Position numbers and translations under genes: made by a program
In this document: positions 11,769 to 22,639 of the stretch, one piece after another
How positions within the stretch are numbered: position 1 is the stretch's first letter
Layout: the number at the start of each line of letters is the position of its first letter
The notes under the pieces: model-generated
What the model saw: the letters and a program-made list of their open reading frames with translations, nothing else
Told to the model about the DNA's origin: nothing
Database searches by the model: none
NCBI GenBank assembly: GCA_947034885.2
Contig: OX344751.2
Location: 10,850,001 to 10,914,000 of the forward strand
DNA from: Thuidium tamariscinum
Lineage: Eukaryota; Streptophyta; Bryopsida; Hypnales; Thuidiaceae
Direction: 5' to 3'
Length of the DNA: 64,000 nt

Positions 11769-12255
11769 TTAACCCCTAAATGTGTGAGGCACCAAAATCT
11801 GGTGTTTGCAAAACTTTGAAGCTAAATAAAACCTAACCAAGTTGCCATTTCAAGTAGCTCATTTTTTTGAAAAATTCTTTTTGAAGTGTAGTTTTAGCAT
11901 CAAAAATCCAATTTTGAAAATGATTGATCATGATTTTTCTATTCAAGATTTGTGCAAAGGGTGCCCATTGCAATCTTGATTTTATGTAGTATTAAGGGCT
12001 CTTGAAAATGAGCCTCAAATACATCATATCTTGGAAAATAAAACACATTGGAAATTCATTTAAAAAAATTGCAGAGTGGATTTTGAAAAGCCATAAATTG
12101 ATTGTGGTCATACATGTTAGGCCCTTTAAAGTCATACTTTTTTGGTGACCAACTTTTTAGATTTGTGTAAATGCATGAAACTCTATGTAGTTTTTGTAGC
12201 ATTTGCTCTAGTATTCATAATTTTTTGGCACATATTGTATAATTATAAAAATAAT

Positions 12256-12277
12256 TATATATATATATATATATATA
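12256..12277. repeat. (TA)n microsatellite
   Basis: A run of 11 TA units inside the left part of the 2.4-kb element. Confidence 0.9.
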
Positions 12278-12426
12278 CCTTTAAGAAGAAGGTATCCTAA
12301 GAAGGCAAAGCATAGAAATTTTGCACTTTCCATAAAAATAGGTACTTTGATGTTTTAATTTGTAAAAAAATAGGGAAACAAATTTCAAGGAAAACTAAAA
12401 ATTGACAATTTGGGAGAACTTTATGA

Positions 12427-13501
12427 GGGTCATTGCAAGAAACACCGACCACTTTTGTAGCCCTTTGTAAAATTTGTTCTTGTCCAATGCTATAACTTTT
12501 GATTGATGAATCCAATGCCCAAACCAAAAAAACTATTTCTAGAGTTCTTAATTGCAATCATATTCTATATTTTTCAAATTTTCAAAAAAAAAATATATAT
12601 TTAAAAGTTATTTTTGTTAATTTGTCACACTTTCAAGATTAGGGTTTTTTTATACTATTGATTGGTTTAAATTAATGATTTTTGGTTGAAATTTTTGTGG
12701 TATGTTTTTACAGTAGGTAGACATGCTCCTATCAAAGGGCATCTAAAAAAACATTATTTTATGACTTCTACATTAGTGCAAACAGGCCTCCCTTGCACGC
12801 ACACTTCAAAACATTAGAAATGGTTTTGAACTCATTTTTGTAGTCAAACCTCATGACTAAGAAGTCTTCTCAAATGGCCAATTTTTAGTTTTGTTCAAAA
12901 ATGTTTTTCCTATTTTTTACAAATTAAAACGTCAATGTATGTATTTTCTTTTCTAGAATTCAATGTCCAAGATGATGTCCTAGAAAATACATACATTGAC
13001 GTTTTAATTTGTAAAAAATAGGAAAAACATTTTTGAACAAAACTAAAAATTGGCCATTTGAGAAGACTTCTTAGTCATGAGGTTTGACTACAAAAATGAG
13101 TTCAAAACCATTTCTAATGTTTTGAAGTGTGCGTGCAAGGGAGGCCTATTTGCACTAATGTAGAAGTCATAAAATAATGTTTTTTTAGATGCCCTTTGGT
13201 AGGGGCATGTCTATCTACTGTAAAAACATACTACAGAAATTTCAACCAAAAATCATTAATTTAAACCAATCAATAGTATAAAAAAACCCTAATATTGAAA
13301 GTGTGACAAATTAACAAAAATAACTTTTAAATATAAATTTTTTTTTTGAAATTTTGAAAAATATAGAATATGATTGCAATTAGGAATTCTAAAAATTATT
13401 TTTTGGTTTGGGCATTGGATTTACAATCAAAAGTTATAGCATTGGACAAGAACAAATTTTACAAAGCGCTCAAAAGTGGTCGGTGTTTCTTGCAATGACC
13501 C
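12427..13501. repeat. 1.1-kb palindrome with about 525-bp arms
   Basis: Left arm 12427-12955 and right arm 12981-13501 are reverse complements with only scattered mismatches, around a 25-bp spacer. Near the centre (for example AAATGGTTTTGAACTCATTT against AAATGAGTTCAAAACCATTT) the match is close to perfect. A related, more diverged palindrome lies at 46468-47175. A partial third half-arm sits at 12345-12420 in direct orientation to the right arm. It is non-coding. Confidence 0.8.
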
Positions 13502-14184
13502 ATGATGAAGAGATTTCACTAAAAGAATGATCTCAAAACCATCTTGAATGTTCAAAAGTGTGCACACAATTAGCACACATGTAGAGGAAAGAAAATAATG
13601 ATTTTTTAAATTTCCTTTAATAAAAACATGCCTACCTAGTATGTGAATAGACCACAAAATTTCAGCTCTAAATCATTAATTTTGAGTACTCCCCAATGCT
13701 AAAAATGACTGTAAAGTGCAAAATGTGACAAATTAGATAAATTTAAATTTAAATATAAATGAATTTTGAATTTTTTTTGAAAAATAAAGAATTTGATTTT
13801 TGAAATATTAGACATCTCTAACCAAAATTTCAAGTTGATCTAGTTCATGCTCTAAAGGTTGTACCCTAAACTCCGCCATTTCAAATGTGACACAAAATAG
13901 TATTAGTCCTTCATGCATTCACCCATTTGAGATGTGAAAAGAAGATTGAAAGACTTCAACTAACTTTTGCAATTTTAGTATCTTTATGATCAAACATTAT
14001 AATCTTTCAATCCACAAATGATAATGTTGTATTTGCTTTCCTTAGGTAGTCTCCAACATGTCTATTTTGAATTTGTATGGTTATAATTTTAAAAAATTGA
14101 TAAAACTTTCAAAATGTTGACTTTTTATTCAACATAAAGCAAATTTGTAGAGATTGAAAAAAGGCCTTGGACATTTAGGGATTA

Positions 14185-16738
14185 GGCTGTAGATGAAAAA
14201 CATCAAGTGAATGTTTATGTTCAACAATGTTACACTAAATTGAAAAATAGTTTGGTTTGCTAGACAACCAATGAATTAGGGCCAAATAATATAATTACAC
14301 TATATATATGAATAAAGAATTAGTTAGTTCAACTTCTTCTAACTATAACTATGTCTAAAATAGATAATCCAACAATGATTTAATCACAACATATTTGAAT
14401 CTATTTTAATTAGTATTTTGTTGGATCTTTTGGCAATTGAAGTGAAGGATTCCAAAGTATGCAAGGACATATTTTTCAAACTTTTTGATAATTTATTTTT
14501 TAAATTTCTAATACATTAATTATAATATAGTGACATTTTAAAACTCTAGTGAATAACAAGGGCAATTAGGCAATTGTCTCTCATGTCCTTAATTGACACC
14601 TCCCAACATCTTTTATGAGTTGTTTGTACATGGAATGGATTTTTCAAGTAATCATTTCTTTTTCAAACATATTTCTATTGGATTTTTTGTAGTGTGATAT
14701 ATACAACTATTTTGAAATTTTTGAGATTGTAAAAGGAATTTTCTATCTTTTATGATGTATTTGAAGTTTACAATGTCAATTATTCAAAAAAGTCCTTAAA
14801 AAAATTAAAAAATTATAACTTAATTACAAAAGATATGCAATTTCAACCATTGAGAAAATGTTGATATACAATGGTAAAGTAGAGCTTATGAATTGAAGGA
14901 TTTTAAAGTTTAAACAATTATATGTTGATTTTATTACATCATTGTTAGTTTTTATAAGCTTAATTCTAAGTAGTTTAGTAGTCTAAATGTGTCTATGTAA
15001 AGTAGAAAATTGAATTGAATTTTTAAGATGACTTCAAATGTATTTGTTGTACTTTGAACAATAAAACAAAGGGAATTGATGGCATACAATTTTAGATGTG
15101 TATTAAAGTTTTTTTCTATTACATATAAGTAGATTCAATGCCTTTGCTAAAAAGGTGATGTGCAAATTTAAAGTGGGCAAGAGACCATCAAATTTTTATT
15201 GCAACCTTCTCTACAATAATATTCAAAAATATGTTGTACAACCCCATCTTTTGTTTGGATGTCATTTTTAACATCTAAACTTTATTAGGTTAAAATATAA
15301 AATCATATATATAATATACAAAATTATTTTGCAACTTTTTATACTTCTTGAAGGTACAATATTCATCCAAATTGACAATGTTGTATGTTTTGGGATCTTG
15401 CTCTATATGATTACTTTGGTCTCTATATATGGTATTAATTCTTCAATTTATACACATTATATGTGAAGTACACCAAAAAACATACTACTTCTAAAATTTG
15501 GCTTTCCATATTTTTAAGGAAGAAGTGATATGGCCTTAGTTAATGCATAAGTCACTTGTTAGATTCATCATGAATTGGCTTTATTGTAAGTGCACTTTTA
15601 GCATAATTGCTAACTTTTGTTGAATTATCATAGTTTCATTAAATCTTTTGACAAATCAAGTCCCTTTGGATTGAAACTTTAAAACAATGATAACTATTTT
15701 TTGTAGACATGTTATGTTTTAGGTTGAAGATTGTGTGATTTTTAATGTATAGCACTAATGGATTAAAATGTGGCAATATCTTCACCAAATTTTCCAATAA
15801 AGCAAAAATGAAATTTCTGACACTCCTAGCCAATTTATTTTCAAGTATCAAATACTAGATGAGTCTTTTGTGTTGCTAAATCCTAATTGATGTAATTGTC
15901 AACTTGAAATAATGCAATCTTCAACAATTGGAAGAATTTGATTGGGTTTTGCCAATATGGGCCAAAAACTCTAGACCTTCAACTAAAAGTTAATCCTATC
16001 TTAATTATAGATGGTCAAAGTTTTAGAGCATCTCATGCCTTTTTTGATAAGAGAAAACCTTGAGGAGAGAACCCAATTAAATCAAACTTTTCTATCATTC
16101 AAAAGTTATATATTGATGATAGAAGTTCTATTTTCTTACAATGCCTTAAGAATTTCAATCCATCAATGCCTCCAAGTACAACGTCATTGATTGTGATCCA
16201 CTTGTTATCCATTCAAAGTATGATACTCCCTTTGTTTCACAAAAAAACTCCAAATCATGTAGAATTTATGTCCTAAAGAGCTTTGTTTCTTAATTTTGAC
16301 CATATAGTAAGTGCTTGTTGTATTGAATGAACTTGTGGGGGCTAGCTAGTTAAAGAATTTGAGAGAATTCATCTAGCCTTGCTACCTTAGCCTTGTCTAT
16401 ATGAGGCACCTTGTTTTGATTACTTCTTCAAACAATGGTACTGACAATGCATTTAGAGAAATGAAACTTTAATCAAAGTTTAACTTGGCCAAGTTTCCAT
16501 ATTATAGATACTTAGGTTGAAAAACATGTATATGGGATTCCAATGTTGTGACTACCTTTTAAATAATCTAAAATGACAAAGTTGGTAGCATTCACAAAAT
16601 ATTTCAAATATCATACTTTCTACATAGATTTTGAATGCCTAAATGATAGTACCTAAGTTTAAGATTTTGTATAGATCCAAGGGATAGGTTACTCATTCTT
16701 AAATGCATATATTAGTGGCACTATGATTGAAAATACAG
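14185..16738. other. AT-rich intergenic DNA
   Basis: Very AT-rich throughout, with no open frame of recognisable content and no clear repeat ends. Confidence 0.4.
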
Positions 16739-16821
16739 TTAATCCTTCAAGGGAAAGATTTTTGGAGGTTACTAGTAGGTTAATCCTTCAAGAGAAAGAT
16801 TTTTGGAAGTTATTCGTGGGA
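16739..16821 (+). repeat. Two-copy tandem repeat of about 41 bp
   Basis: The unit starting GTTAATCCTTCAAG and running through AAGATTTTTGGA occurs twice in a row with a few differences. Confidence 0.65.
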
Positions 16822-16835
16822 TAGAGGGAGTATAA

Positions 16836-17116
16836 GATAGGCACACCCAAAATGTGTCACCAATCCTAAACAACCATCCACACTCTAATTATGTACATCT
16901 TCAAAATCATTTATGTATCTACATGGAAGAAACTTATTGAGAACCAAACTTTGTTCTTTAATACTTTGTAACTTTTATATACAATATCTAAATGTCACAT
17001 TCTTTGGTACATTAGAACCTCTTTTCAAATGCCAACAAAAAAATATGAAAATTTGACCATTTTATTAATAGTAAATAGGCACACAAGTAAAAAGTGGTGA
17101 TTTTGGGTACCCATCT
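16836..17116 (+). mobile_element. Short inverted-repeat element, family B, copy 3
   Basis: The left end GGCACACCCAAAATGTGTC and the right end GTGGTGATTTTGGGTACCC are imperfect inverted copies. The core (TTTTATATACAATATCTAAA, CATTCTTTGG, GTAAATAGGCACAC) aligns with the copy at 4361-4650. It ends about 190 bp before the copia LTR. Confidence 0.6.
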
Positions 17117-17308
17117 CATTAAAAAAAACTGAGATCCACTATTACTAGTTAAATCAAAGAGCTACAAGTCTACCTTTCATTCTCTTTTGCAAACAATTAG
17201 AATTAATTTATAGTCCCTAAAACCCAAAAGAAAGTAGATGTTGTCATGGTACTTCCGAAGCACTCCGTTTTCCGTGAGAAAGTCTACATGGCGTGCACTG
17301 GGGGATTG

Positions 17309-17576
17309 TGTTGCAGAATACTTGTGATCGATAGATCCAAGATGAATTAATCAAGGTGTTAAATACAGAGGGCTGGACATCAGAGTACGCAGCCTCCACT
17401 AAGTGTAATTACTGTACGTTTCAAGCTCCACTAAGCTAACTTAGTATGTACTAAGATCTTGTTACTAACGGTCTATGTACAACTGAAACAGGTGGCGATG
17501 TACAGGGAACATATCTACAGTAGCTCAGAGGCTTGTAGGTCTACGGTTGTTTAAGGTTTGAGAGCGATTCTCAACA
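17309..17576 (-). repeat. LTR of the copia element (3' LTR in element sense)
   Basis: 268 bp, TG...CA. Nearly identical to 22372-22639. The target duplication GATTG lies immediately outside it. Confidence 0.95.
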
Positions 17577-17592
17577 CCCTCCCTCGCTCGAA
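17577..17592 (-). other. Polypurine tract of the copia element
   Basis: On the minus strand a purine-rich run (GAGCGAGGGAGGG) sits directly before the 3' LTR, the expected place for the plus-strand primer. Confidence 0.75.
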
Positions 17593-18130
17593 AAACCCTC
17601 CCTGCGACACAACTTGGCTGGCTGTGTCGGAAAAAAAATTTCGTCATGGCGCGAGTCATTGTGTTTCCAGTTGATGCACTGCAAGTGTTCCGAGAACATG
17701 TGGAGCAGATGTCTTTGGTGAGTTTCTCGAATACAAGTGCTGTTTGATGTAATCGGATTTGATAATGGAGCAGGGTGAGAGGATACTGACTTGTGGGTGG
17801 GCTTATAGGTGCAGATCTGGCTGGTGGTGTTGTGGCTCCATGCGGTGGCATTGCGGAGGATCTGCGACAAGATCCAGGAGGTATGTCTGATTGCGTGGCT
17901 TTGGTTTCGGAACAATGAAGACGAAAATGAAATAGAGCCTGGGGTTGACAGCAGGACAAGCGGGGGTTTGGAGAAAAAGAAAAACGATGGAGGCAGGGTC
18001 GGAGAGATTAACGAGAGATTTTGGAGAGGAGTAGTTGAGAGTCCAGAGGAATGGTGGGACAACAGACTTACAAGGCGAAACCCAAGGGCTCCCGATTTTA
18101 AACATAAAATCACTGGGACAGCCTTGTGGA
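17593..18130 (-). other. Non-coding 3' region of the copia element
   Basis: Lies between the end of the RNase H frame and the polypurine tract. Several overlapping open frames exist on both strands (up to 188 codons), but none resembles a known retroelement or host protein. Confidence 0.5.
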
Positions 18131-20428
18131 TCAACAATTGGCAGACACCCGCCTGGGTGCGTGCGAAATTTCAGGGATAAACAATTGGGGAGGCAAGATA
18201 CCTGTGTTTAGTTTATTTGGGTAGAAAGAGTTCTGTGGTAGTGGCTTCGTGAGAAAATCTGCCTGCTGTATCTTTGTCGGTACGTAATAGACTTGAATTC
18301 CTCCATTTTGTACAGCTTCTCGGATGAAATGGTGTTGTATCTCGATATGCTTGGTGCGGGCGTGTAGGACTGGATTGTTCACCAACTTTATACATGATTG
18401 GTTGTCACTGAGCAGGGATGTAGGCTGACTCATATCTAAGCCGAGCTCTTGGAGGAGACGTCGAAAGTGTATGATATCTTTTGCCGCATCAGTCAAAACA
18501 TGGTACTCAGCTTCAGTGCTAGATAGCGAGACAGTTGGTTGTGTCTTGCTACTCCAGTGCACGCAAGAGTCACCCAACTTATGTAGAATTCCGGAGGTTG
18601 ATCGTCTGGAATCCAGATCACGTCCCCAATCTGCATCGCAATATGTGTGATATTGTAGGTCAGAGTCAGTCGTCATGAGAGTTCCGTGGTCGATGGAGCC
18701 CTTGAGGTATCGTAAGATTTTCTTGGCCGCTTGTAGATGAGCTTCCTCAGGCGCCTCCATATATTTCGAGACACAACTTACAGCATGACATATATCCGGT
18801 CGAGTGTTTGTTAGGTACAACAAACTACCCACTAGAGATCGATACAGAGTTTGATCTACACGAGAAGTTCCCATATTCTTTTGCAAATGTACCTTGGGAT
18901 CACTGGGCAGTCCAGTAGGGTTGCAGTCATGCAAACCAAAACGCTCCAACAATTTCAATATGTATCCCTTCTGATTAATGAGTATGCCGTTTTCTTGACG
19001 GTGAATTTCCACTCCCAGGTAGTTACTAGCCTCGCCAAGATCTGTCATTTCGAAATCTTCATGAAGTTTCTGTTTCAGACTGTCGATAGCTTGTTGGTTG
19101 TCGCCCGTTATCAACAGATCATCGACATAAAGTAATACTATCATAAATTTGCCGTCCTTCCTTAAGTAGTACAGGTTGGGATCGTTGGCGCTTCTCGTGA
19201 GTCCTTGCTCCTGCAGCCATGCATTTATTCGATCGTACCAAGCTTTCGGCGCCTGTTTGAGGCCGTATAGTGCTCTGTTTATTTTGCACACCTTTGTCGA
19301 GTCTCCAGCACTGGGAAAACCCTCCGGTATTTCCATAAATATGTCTTCGTCTATTGTACCATTGAGAAACGCTGTGATGACGTCCATTTGATGCAAAGGC
19401 CACTTGTATTTTGCTGCTAGTGCTAGTATTATTCTAATAGTCGACCATCGCACCACATGTGCAAACACATCATGGAAATCGATACCTTCCTTCTGTTGGA
19501 ATCCTCTAGCGACAAGTCTGGCCTTCAGTTTACTTATCTCACCGTTCGCATGTCTTTTGATTTTAAATAACCAACGCGTAGTGATGGGCTTGTGATCGGG
19601 TGGGCGGTCAACTACGTTCCAAGTTTCGTTTTTGAGAATCGAATCAATCTCACTTTGTATCGCAGTTTTCCATTCTGATCTTTCTGCGGCGGTTGCGAAA
19701 TCCTCAGGTTCTTCGAAAAACTCTGATAACAAGGTCCAATAGTCTCGCATTCTAGAAGATGGTTTCCTATTTCGGGTTGGGTATCGACGTGCTGTCGGTC
19801 CAACTTCTAGGTTCGCAGGCAGTGGACGGCATCGACGTTCAACGGGCGAGTCAGTTTTAGGTCTATCTTGAGTCTCATCTAGAAAACCTGTGAGGTTGTC
19901 TACTGAGTCCGGCTCTAGAGGTGCAGGGTTCTGAGGGACATAAGGCTCCTCTCCTAGACCAGCGTGATCAGGAGTCGCGATATTCTCATCTACATGACTT
20001 TCGGAACACGGCAAGATTGTTTCAGAAATGCTAAAAAAAGATGGGGTAGATGCTGATTGCTTAAGATGATGATACCCTATTCTAGTCTCATCGAAAACCA
20101 CGTCTCTACTGATCACGACCTTTTGCCTGGTGGGATCGAATACTCTGTAAGCTTTTGATTCATCATCGAATCCCAAAAACAAATAGCACTTTGTTTTGCT
20201 GTCAAGCTTCTGGCGATCCTCTTTAGGTATGTGCAAGTAGGCGATGCAGCCAAAAACTCGAAAGTTTGAAACGTCAGGCGTCATACCTGTGTACCTTGCT
20301 TCAGGAGTCACGCCCGAGTTTGCACGGGTTGGACTCCTGTTAATCAAATAGTTGGCATGAGAGACAGCTTCAGTCCACAGATTTAGTGGCAAATTGCAGT
20401 CGTGGGAGATGCTTCTGGCGCGCTCCAT
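18131..20428 (-). pseudogene. copia pol part: integrase C-terminal part, reverse transcriptase, RNase H
   Basis: A 765-codon open stretch. It contains the rest of the integrase region, the copia reverse transcriptase with its LLYVDDLLITG core around residue 430, and RNase H with CDADWGRDLDSRRSTSG near residue 620 and the late SLSSTEAEY motif. It is part of a broken retroelement copy and is described only as a fossil. Confidence 0.9.
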
Positions 20429-20506
20429 GATGGTTCGGTTGCGCCGTTCAGATACCCCATTTTGTTGCGGCGTCTTTGCTTGTGTTAACTGGCGTTGAAT
20501 CCCGTT

Positions 20507-22282
20507 CTAAGCACAGAATCTTGTAAATTCTTCAGACACATATTCTCCCCCCCTATCTGAGCGGAGGGCTTTAACTTTGTTACCTGTTTCAGACTCAATC
20601 TTATTTTTGAAAATAGAGAACCTTGAGAGTGTCTCATCCTTACTTTTGAGAAAGTAAGTCCATGACTTCCGTGAATGATCATCTGTGAATACAAGGATAT
20701 ACCTCGATCCCCCCCGCGATGGATGCTGCATGGGGCCCATTAAGTCCGAATGTATGAGTTCCTCGGCTACGTCGGCTCTGGTCTCCGATCTTCGAGGAAA
20801 GCGTTCTCTGTGTTGGCGGCCAGCAAGGCAACATGCACAAACAGGTTGTATTGGAGCTAATTTGGGAAGACCGGCAACGTTCGCCGTATGTCCTAGGTGT
20901 TTTAGACCGGCAAAACTTAAGTGACCAAACCTGCGGTGCCAAAGCATTGTGAGGTCGATGCTTTCTGCAGACAGGGCGTTCATTTCCTTTGCGAAGTAGT
21001 ACAGTCCGTTCGACGGATCCCTTTTTCCCATCGCCACAGTACTACCCTCCGAGTTCATTATCCAACATTGTGTCCTGTCAAAACCTACTTTACAACCAGA
21101 GTCTGCAATGGCACCAACCGACATGAGATTCTTACGCATGCTAGGCACGTACTTAACGGATTTAATCTTTATTTCTCCAGTTGCCGTTTTTACAGTGGCT
21201 GAGCCAGATCCCTTGACAGAGTGTGACTCACCTCCTCCGGTTTTGATCTCACTGATCTCTACACCAGAGGAGCTAGAAAAATTATCCAGTTTTTGATAGT
21301 CAACTGCAATGTGTCCCGTTGCTCCACTATCCAAGTACCATGGACCATTATCATGGTAGTACCAGGGATCATAAGCCAACTGATCATCAAAGAATTCAGC
21401 TGAGTTTGCGTACCCAATCTCCTTGGATGATTCAGCATGAGTTTGACGTGGGTTTGGTGCTGATCTATAGTCTCTGGCGTAGTGTCCCGTCTTCTGGCAG
21501 TTGTAGCACACCGGAGGATATCTCGGCGGGAAACGCGGCGGTCCATAAGGCGTTCGCCCTGGGTACCCTCGTCCTGGATACCCTTGAGGCCAGCGGCCTC
21601 CTCGTCCTCTGAGACTTGGCTGCAGCGAGTTTTGCTTGCGGAAGCTTGCTGCGAGGGCTTCATCGTCACCCAAGATTTGATTTCGGTGCTGTCGTCTGTT
21701 CGACTTCGAGATTAGGCATGCGCTCATCTTCTCGAACGTCATGTTCTGGTCGAGGTGTGTAATCGTCTGGATGGTGCTCTCGTAAGAGCGTGGGAGCCCG
21801 TTCAAGACTATCTGATTTACATTACGATCACTCATCTTTTCATCCATACTGCTAAGTCGATTTTTCAGCTCCCGAGCCTTGCGAAGGTGATTTTCGATCG
21901 AACCACCCTCAGTCATTTTGAGCGATTGCAGTTGGCTCATCAGCGTGAGAACCTGCGACTGGTCCCCGGCATTGAACTGATCTTTCAGCGCTTTCCTCGC
22001 GGTTGCTGGGTCGGAACACTCTACGATCAAGTCAACAAGATCGTCAGATACTGATAAAAGGATCATTCTACACGCAAGAACCTTTTTCTTCTTCAACTGT
22101 GCCTCTGTCAGTGCCTCTCCGTCTATCGTCATTGGAAATACCGTATGTGCCTGTTCATTCTCTGTCACTATCCACTGTCCCTCTGCACGTAGCATGGCTC
22201 TCATCTTGAGCGCCCATACATAATAGTTAGACAGGCCTTTTAGCTTGTCTCCCTCCCTAATTGATGCTGAGCCTTCTGCCAT
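20507..22282 (-). pseudogene. copia gag, protease and integrase N-terminal part
   Basis: A 591-codon open stretch starting MAEGSASIREGDKLKGLSNY. The gag region (copia UBN2/DUF4219-like) is followed by a basic stretch with a zinc-knuckle region around residue 258, the protease with LDSGATGH near residue 315, a GAG-pre-integrase segment with HRRFGHLSF, and the first part of the integrase core. It belongs to a broken retroelement copy. Confidence 0.9.
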
Positions 22283-22357
22283 TCTCTCAATCTTCTATTA
22301 CAATCAAGGAGCTGTGCTACACTTGACTCAACACTTTAATCTAGTCTGTCTAATCTG

Positions 22358-22371
22358 TCGCTCTGATACCA
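22358..22371 (-). other. Primer-binding site of the copia element
   Basis: On the minus strand, TGGTATCAGAGCGA follows the 5' LTR. It starts with TGGTATCAGAGC, the usual plant copia site complementary to the 3' end of initiator methionine tRNA. Confidence 0.85.
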
Positions 22372-22639
22372 TGTTGCAGAATACTTGTGATCGATAGATC
22401 CAAGATGAATTAATCAGGGTGTTAAATACAGAGGGCTGGACATCAGAGTACGCAGTCTCCACTAAGTGTAACTACTGTACATTTCAAGCTCCACTAAGCT
22501 AACTTAGTATGTACTAAGATCTTGTTACTAACGATCTATGTACAACTGAAACAGGTGGCGATGTACAGGGAACATATCTACAGTAGCTCAGAGGCTTGTA
22601 GGTCTACGGTTGTTTAAGGTTTGAGAGCGATTCTCAACA
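22372..22639 (-). repeat. LTR of the copia element (5' LTR in element sense)
   Basis: 268 bp, TG...CA, nearly identical to 17309-17576. The target duplication GATTG follows at 22640-22644. Confidence 0.95.

Larger units (their letters stand above)
11769..14184. mobile_element. 2.4-kb inverted-ended element (family Y) holding a giant palindrome
   Basis: The left end TTAACCCCTAAATG is mirrored by CATTTAGGGATTA at 14172-14184. The next bases, GGCACC inside the left end and AAGGCCTTGG inside the right, match the two ends of the shorter element at 41532-42424. Blocks 11774-12175 and 13960-14130 recur inverted there, while 12180-13960 is absent from that copy. No transposase is seen, so it is non-autonomous or decayed. 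The superfamily is not assigned. Confidence 0.6.
17309..22639 (-). mobile_element. Ty1/copia LTR retrotransposon (fossil copy)
   Basis: A 5.3-kb element lies on the minus strand. It is bounded by 268-bp direct LTRs that begin TG and end CA, and is flanked on both sides by the 5-bp target duplication GATTG (17304-17308 and 22640-22644). Next to the LTRs are a primer-binding site of the initiator-Met-tRNA type and a purine-rich tract. The internal order is gag, protease, integrase, reverse transcriptase, RNase H, which is the copia order. The LTRs differ at about five positions in 268, so insertion was fairly recent. The coding part falls into two open stretches, so the copy is broken at least once. 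Confidence 0.95.

Noticed and set aside
17525-18180. Several open frames of 100-188 codons on both strands
   Set aside because: They lie in the 3' non-coding part of the copia element and match no known protein; overlap on both strands points to chance.
19176-22209. Many plus-strand open frames across the copia element
   Set aside because: These are antisense shadows of the minus-strand gag-pol coding sequence.
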